From the NCBI GenBank assembly GCA_905234005.1, contig CAJOFW010000042.1, positions 1 through 8,903 of the forward strand: DNA of 8,903 nucleotides. The letters run 5' to 3'. Made by a program: the position numbers and the translations under genes. This stretch comes from an uncultured Oscillospiraceae bacterium (GTDB taxonomy: Bacteria > Bacillota > Clostridia > Oscillospirales > Oscillospiraceae). Positions 5,851 through 8,903 of the stretch are shown here, one piece after another (positions within the stretch are counted from its first letter, which is position 1; each line of letters opens with the position of its first letter). The notes below the pieces were generated by a model. It saw nothing but the letters and a program-made list of their open reading frames with translations, was not told the DNA's origin and did no database searches.

Positions 5851-5887
5851 ATCTTTGTCCCTATCTATATTTATACCCACACCGCGC
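5830..5887. repeat. 9-bp inverted repeat bracketing the helicase -10 and start site
   Basis: GCGCGGTGT (5830-5838) has its exact reverse complement ACACCGCGC at 5879-5887. The left arm sits between the -35 and -10 elements; the right arm lies about 25 bases into the transcript. This placement would suit an operator, but the 40-base separation is long and GC-rich DNA makes such matches less rare. Confidence 0.4.
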
Positions 5888-5923
5888 ATCTTTGATCCAT
5901 ACCCCTATATCCGTACCCCGCGC
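5851..5923 (+). repeat. Imperfect 36/37-base tandem repeat in the helicase leader
   Basis: Two adjacent units, 5851-5887 and 5888-5923, both begin ATCTTTG and end CCGCGC, with pyrimidine-rich, gapped similarity between. Together they fill almost the whole leader from the predicted start of transcription to the ribosome site. The leader is low in G apart from the unit ends. No short open frame with a ribosome site is evident. Confidence 0.4.
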
Positions 5924-5938
5924 AGAAGGAGCCGATCC

Positions 5939-8903
5939 ATGACAGGCGTTTGCAGAGAGATATTCAAGGCGCTCCACGAGGGAAAGTGGCTGAGTATCGA
6001 ATACAAAAACAAAAACGAACAGGTCACGAAATACTGGATCCGGATCAAATCCGTCAACCTGTCGCGGCGGCAGTTGACCGTGGACGGGCTGCACCTGGGG
6101 GAGCTGCGGGTGGGGGAGCTTCTGATCTTCGTCGATTCGATCCTGAAGGCGTCTGTCGTGGAGGGCAGCTACTGCGAGGTCGACCGGCGGCTCACGGAGG
6201 ATATCCGGCTCAACCCCGCAAAATACGCCGGCCTGTTCGATCACATCCCCAACCTGAAAATCCTGAGCTACCTCGCCGACTGCTATCGCCTCAACGCGAC
6301 CCCCTATCGCTGCGAATACAGGCTCGTGCAATGCTTCGACGGCGACCGGTTTGAAAACGGCGTCTGCCCGCTCACGGACGCGCAGTTTGCCGAAATCGTC
6401 CGCTCGTTCCAGTTTCAGGCAAACAGTGAGGACGGCAGAATCCGGCTCAAGCAGCTCGCGCTGAACGTGATCAGCGTTCCCGCCCGGCAGGGGCTGTACG
6501 TGCTGGCCTACCGGAAGCTGTTTCTCGACGTCGAAAGCCGCGTCATGCGGGCGGAGGAGAAGATCACCTTCTGTCGGGAGTTTACCATAAACGGCGACCG
6601 GGTGAGCATCCGGCAGTTTCTCGACGCAGGGGACATGATTCTTCTCGAGAACCCGGAGCGGCATCTCGAGGCGATCAAGGACTGCATCACGCTGAACAAT
6701 CCGAAGCTCCCGGGCGTGGACGATATGCCCTACGTGCTCGCGATCGGCATGGACAGTCTGCTGGATCTCGAGCACGAATACGGCGCGATCCAGGATATGT
6801 ACGACAGCGACAGCGTCACGACGCCGATCCGGGCGTTTTTCGGCGAGTACCTGAAGCGGCCCATACGCAAAAAGCAGTACCCGCCGGCGCTGATGAACCG
6901 TCAGGTCAACCTCGATCAGCTCCTCGCGATCAGCAACGCGATGAAATACCCCCTGTCCTATGTGCAGGGGCCGCCGGGGACGGGGAAGACAAACACGATC
7001 ATGAACACCGTCATGACCGCCTATTTCAACGGACGAACCGTCCTGTTCGCCTCGAACAACAACCACCCCATCGACGAGGTCTACAGAAAAATGCGGTCGC
7101 TCAGCTATCACGGCAGGGCGATTCCGTTTCCGATGCTCCGCCTCGGCAACCGGGATATGGTCGACCGGGCGCTCGACGATATGCGTTACATATACGAGGA
7201 CGTCAGGGACGTCCCGGTGTACGACAAGACGCTTGACAAACGCCGCGACGAGAAGGTGCGGCGCACCGAACAGCTCACAAAGCTGCTGGCCGACTACGAT
7301 GAGATTCTGGAGCTGCGGGAGCGCCGGGAGATTACGCAGCGCCTGCTGGACGAGACCGGCCAGCTCAATTTTCAGGTGGAGCTTCGCGGCGGCCAGCTCG
7401 CGCAGATCGAACGACGGCTCGCGGAGATCGGCCCGATCCGGGACGAGGACGCCCTCGGGCTGATTGAGAACGACGAGGACGCGTTTTTGCAGTACCTCTG
7501 CTTCACGTCCATCCGGCACATCAAGCTTCTCGGCCAGCCGAAATACGAAAAGCTGCGAAAGATCGTCTATACAGACCGCGACGACCCGGAGCGGGTCGAC
7601 GCGTTCAACCGGTATCTCAGCGACGCGGACAACGTAAAGCAGCTTCTGCGCGTTTTCCCCGTAATCGCCACGACCTGCGTTTCCGCCCACCGGATCGGCG
7701 ATCCGGGCGTATACTTCGACATGACCATCATGGACGAGGCCAGCCAGTGCGACACGGCGGTATCCCTCGTGCCGATCCTGCGCGGGGAGAGTCTGATGCT
7801 CGTCGGCGACCCGCAGCAGCTCCAGCCCGTGATTCTCATGGACGCCTCGGACAATCGGACGCTGCGGAAGCGGTACGGCGTATCGTCGGAGTACGACTAC
7901 ATCGAAAACTCGATCTACAAGACCTTCCTCGCCTGCGACCCGGTCAGCGACGAGGTGCTTCTGCACTGCCACTACCGCTGTCACAAAAAGATCATCGGGT
8001 TCAGCAACAGGAAGTATTACAACGGGAAGCTGAAGATCGAGAGCCGGGTGGAGAGCGCCGCGCCGCTGACCTTCGTGGACGTCACGGACGCCGAATCGGC
8101 GGTGCGGAACACGGCGCCCGGGGAGGCGGCGCAGATCCTCCGGTACATCCTGCAAAATCCCGGCAGGGAGATCGGCATCATCACGCCGTTTGCGAACCAG
8201 CGGACGCTCCTTCGAAACGAGCTGTTAAAGCTCGGCCGCCCGGACGTCGCCTGCGGGACGGTTCACGCCTTCCAGGGGGACGAGAAGGATGTGATCCTAT
8301 TCTCGCTGGGGCTGTCCGACGCGACGACGCTCAGGACATACGACTGGCTGAAAAACAACCGGGAGCTGATAAACGTCGCCACCTCCCGGGCGAAGAAGGA
8401 GCTGATCGTATTCGGGAGCCGGCGAAATCTCGAGCGGCTGCACGGCCGCAGCGAGCAGGACGACATCTACGAGCTTGTATCGTATATCCGGTCGAACGGC
8501 GAAAGCCGTGTGACGGAGCGCGCAGCCTTGTCCCGTGCGCTGGGCATCAAGCCCTACAGCACGGAGACGGAGACCGCGTTCATGGAGAGCCTGACCCACG
8601 CTCTCGAGAACATCCAGCCCTCCGGCTCCCGCTATACGGTGCGCAGGGAGGTGCCCGTGGCGCAGGTATTCGCGACGAATCCGTCGTACACCGACCTCTT
8701 CTATACGGGCCGCTTCGATTTTGTGGTGTACGAGCGCGGCCCGGCGCGGTCGGAGCTGCCGGTGCTCGCCATCGAGCTTGACGGAAAGGAGCACTACGAG
8801 GACGAGATCGTCCGACTGCGGGACAGAAAAAAACAATTGATCTGTCAGGAGCACAATTTCGAGCTGATCCGGGTGGAGAACACCTACGCGAGACGGTACA
8901 ACT
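5939..8903 (+). CDS. Large SF1 (Upf1/Dna2-type) helicase with WYL-like N-terminus and PD-(D/E)XK-like C-terminus (3' end cut by window)
   Basis: 988 codons are open from the ATG at 5939 to the right edge; AGAAGGAG (5924-5931), seven bases upstream, fixes the start. Residues about 7-80 resemble a WYL domain (I-E-Y, then W-I-R-I), and about 165-210 has a second Y-V-L-A-Y-R segment of similar look. The motor carries all expected motifs: Walker A G344-P-P-G-T-G-K-T351, Walker B D599-E600-A-S-Q, motif III G623-D-P-Q-Q-L-Q-P630, H-Y679-R680, G773-T-V-H-A-F-Q779-G-D-E, and N812-V-A-T-S-R817. A charged, probably coiled-coil insert spans about 431-501. The C-terminus has F-D927-F-V-V and A-I-E946-L-D-G-K-E-H952, as in DUF2726/Vsr-like nuclease folds, so an ATP-driven nucleic-acid translocase joined to a nuclease-like domain is likely. 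I recall relatives of about 1,000 residues in Clostridia, so little is missing. Role unknown; defence or repair are inferences. GC and codon use match the neighbours. Confidence 0.9.
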   Translation, partial: MTGVCREIFKALHEGKWLSIEYKNKNEQVTKYWIRIKSVNLSRRQLTVDGLHLGELRVGELLIFVDSILKASVVEGSYCEVDRRLTEDIRLNPAKYAGLFDHIPNLKILSYLADCYRLNATPYRCEYRLVQCFDGDRFENGVCPLTDAQFAEIVRSFQFQANSEDGRIRLKQLALNVISVPARQGLYVLAYRKLFLDVESRVMRAEEKITFCREFTINGDRVSIRQFLDAGDMILLENPERHLEAIKDCITLNNPKLPGVDDMPYVLAIGMDSLLDLEHEYGAIQDMYDSDSVTTPIRAFFGEYLKRPIRKKQYPPALMNRQVNLDQLLAISNAMKYPLSYVQGPPGTGKTNTIMNTVMTAYFNGRTVLFASNNNHPIDEVYRKMRSLSYHGRAIPFPMLRLGNRDMVDRALDDMRYIYEDVRDVPVYDKTLDKRRDEKVRRTEQLTKLLADYDEILELRERREITQRLLDETGQLNFQVELRGGQLAQIERRLAEIGPIRDEDALGLIENDEDAFLQYLCFTSIRHIKLLGQPKYEKLRKIVYTDRDDPERVDAFNRYLSDADNVKQLLRVFPVIATTCVSAHRIGDPGVYFDMTIMDEASQCDTAVSLVPILRGESLMLVGDPQQLQPVILMDASDNRTLRKRYGVSSEYDYIENSIYKTFLACDPVSDEVLLHCHYRCHKKIIGFSNRKYYNGKLKIESRVESAAPLTFVDVTDAESAVRNTAPGEAAQILRYILQNPGREIGIITPFANQRTLLRNELLKLGRPDVACGTVHAFQGDEKDVILFSLGLSDATTLRTYDWLKNNRELINVATSRAKKELIVFGSRRNLERLHGRSEQDDIYELVSYIRSNGESRVTERAALSRALGIKPYSTETETAFMESLTHALENIQPSGSRYTVRREVPVAQVFATNPSYTDLFYTGRFDFVVYERGPARSELPVLAIELDGKEHYEDEIVRLRDRKKQLICQEHNFELIRVENTYARRYN

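Noticed and set aside
5861..8155. A 764-codon open frame on the minus strand opposite the helicase
   Set aside because: Its translation is rich in R, V, D, H and L with no recognisable domain, while the plus-strand frame carries every SF1 helicase motif. It is the usual antisense shadow of a high-GC gene, even though the hairpin at 5753-5786 would terminate on that strand.

Overview
The window looks like chromosome from a high-GC member of the Clostridia (Firmicutes). The support is purine-rich Shine-Dalgarno sites, clear sigma-A type -35/-10 elements, a canonical intrinsic terminator, and gene families I know mainly from gut Clostridia: a type 2 GalT, a phosphatase lipoprotein with a SAM-hydroxide-like front half, a tocopherol-cyclase-like protein and a large SF1 helicase. 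The exact taxon cannot be fixed from this sequence.

Layout. Minus strand, left part: the first 40 codons of a low-molecular-weight protein tyrosine phosphatase run off the left edge (1-120). A 168-base spacer with three consecutive hairpins follows, then a cation diffusion facilitator with a manganese-type metal site (289-1380) with its own extended -10 promoter. After a 277-base spacer with two inverted repeats comes galT (1658-3148). A divergent spacer (3149-3447) holds the galT promoter and an oppositely facing promoter. Plus strand, right part: a secreted phosphatase lipoprotein (3448-4602) closed by a textbook terminator; a tocopherol-cyclase-family gene (4840-5709) with its own TATAAT promoter and two hairpins after it; and a long helicase/nuclease-like gene (5939 to the right edge, at least 988 codons) with its own promoter and a repetitive leader.

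The five genes other than the left-edge phosphatase each have a plausible promoter of their own, so the window reads as a series of single-gene units rather than one pathway operon. No CRISPR array, tRNA, rRNA, transposase or prophage gene is visible. The parts that ordinary housekeeping explains least are the helicase, which joins a WYL-like N-terminus, a Upf1/Dna2-type motor and a PD-(D/E)XK-like C-terminus, with its leader carrying an inverted repeat and a tandem repeat, and the three-hairpin element at 137-208. I do not see a proven new multi-gene system.
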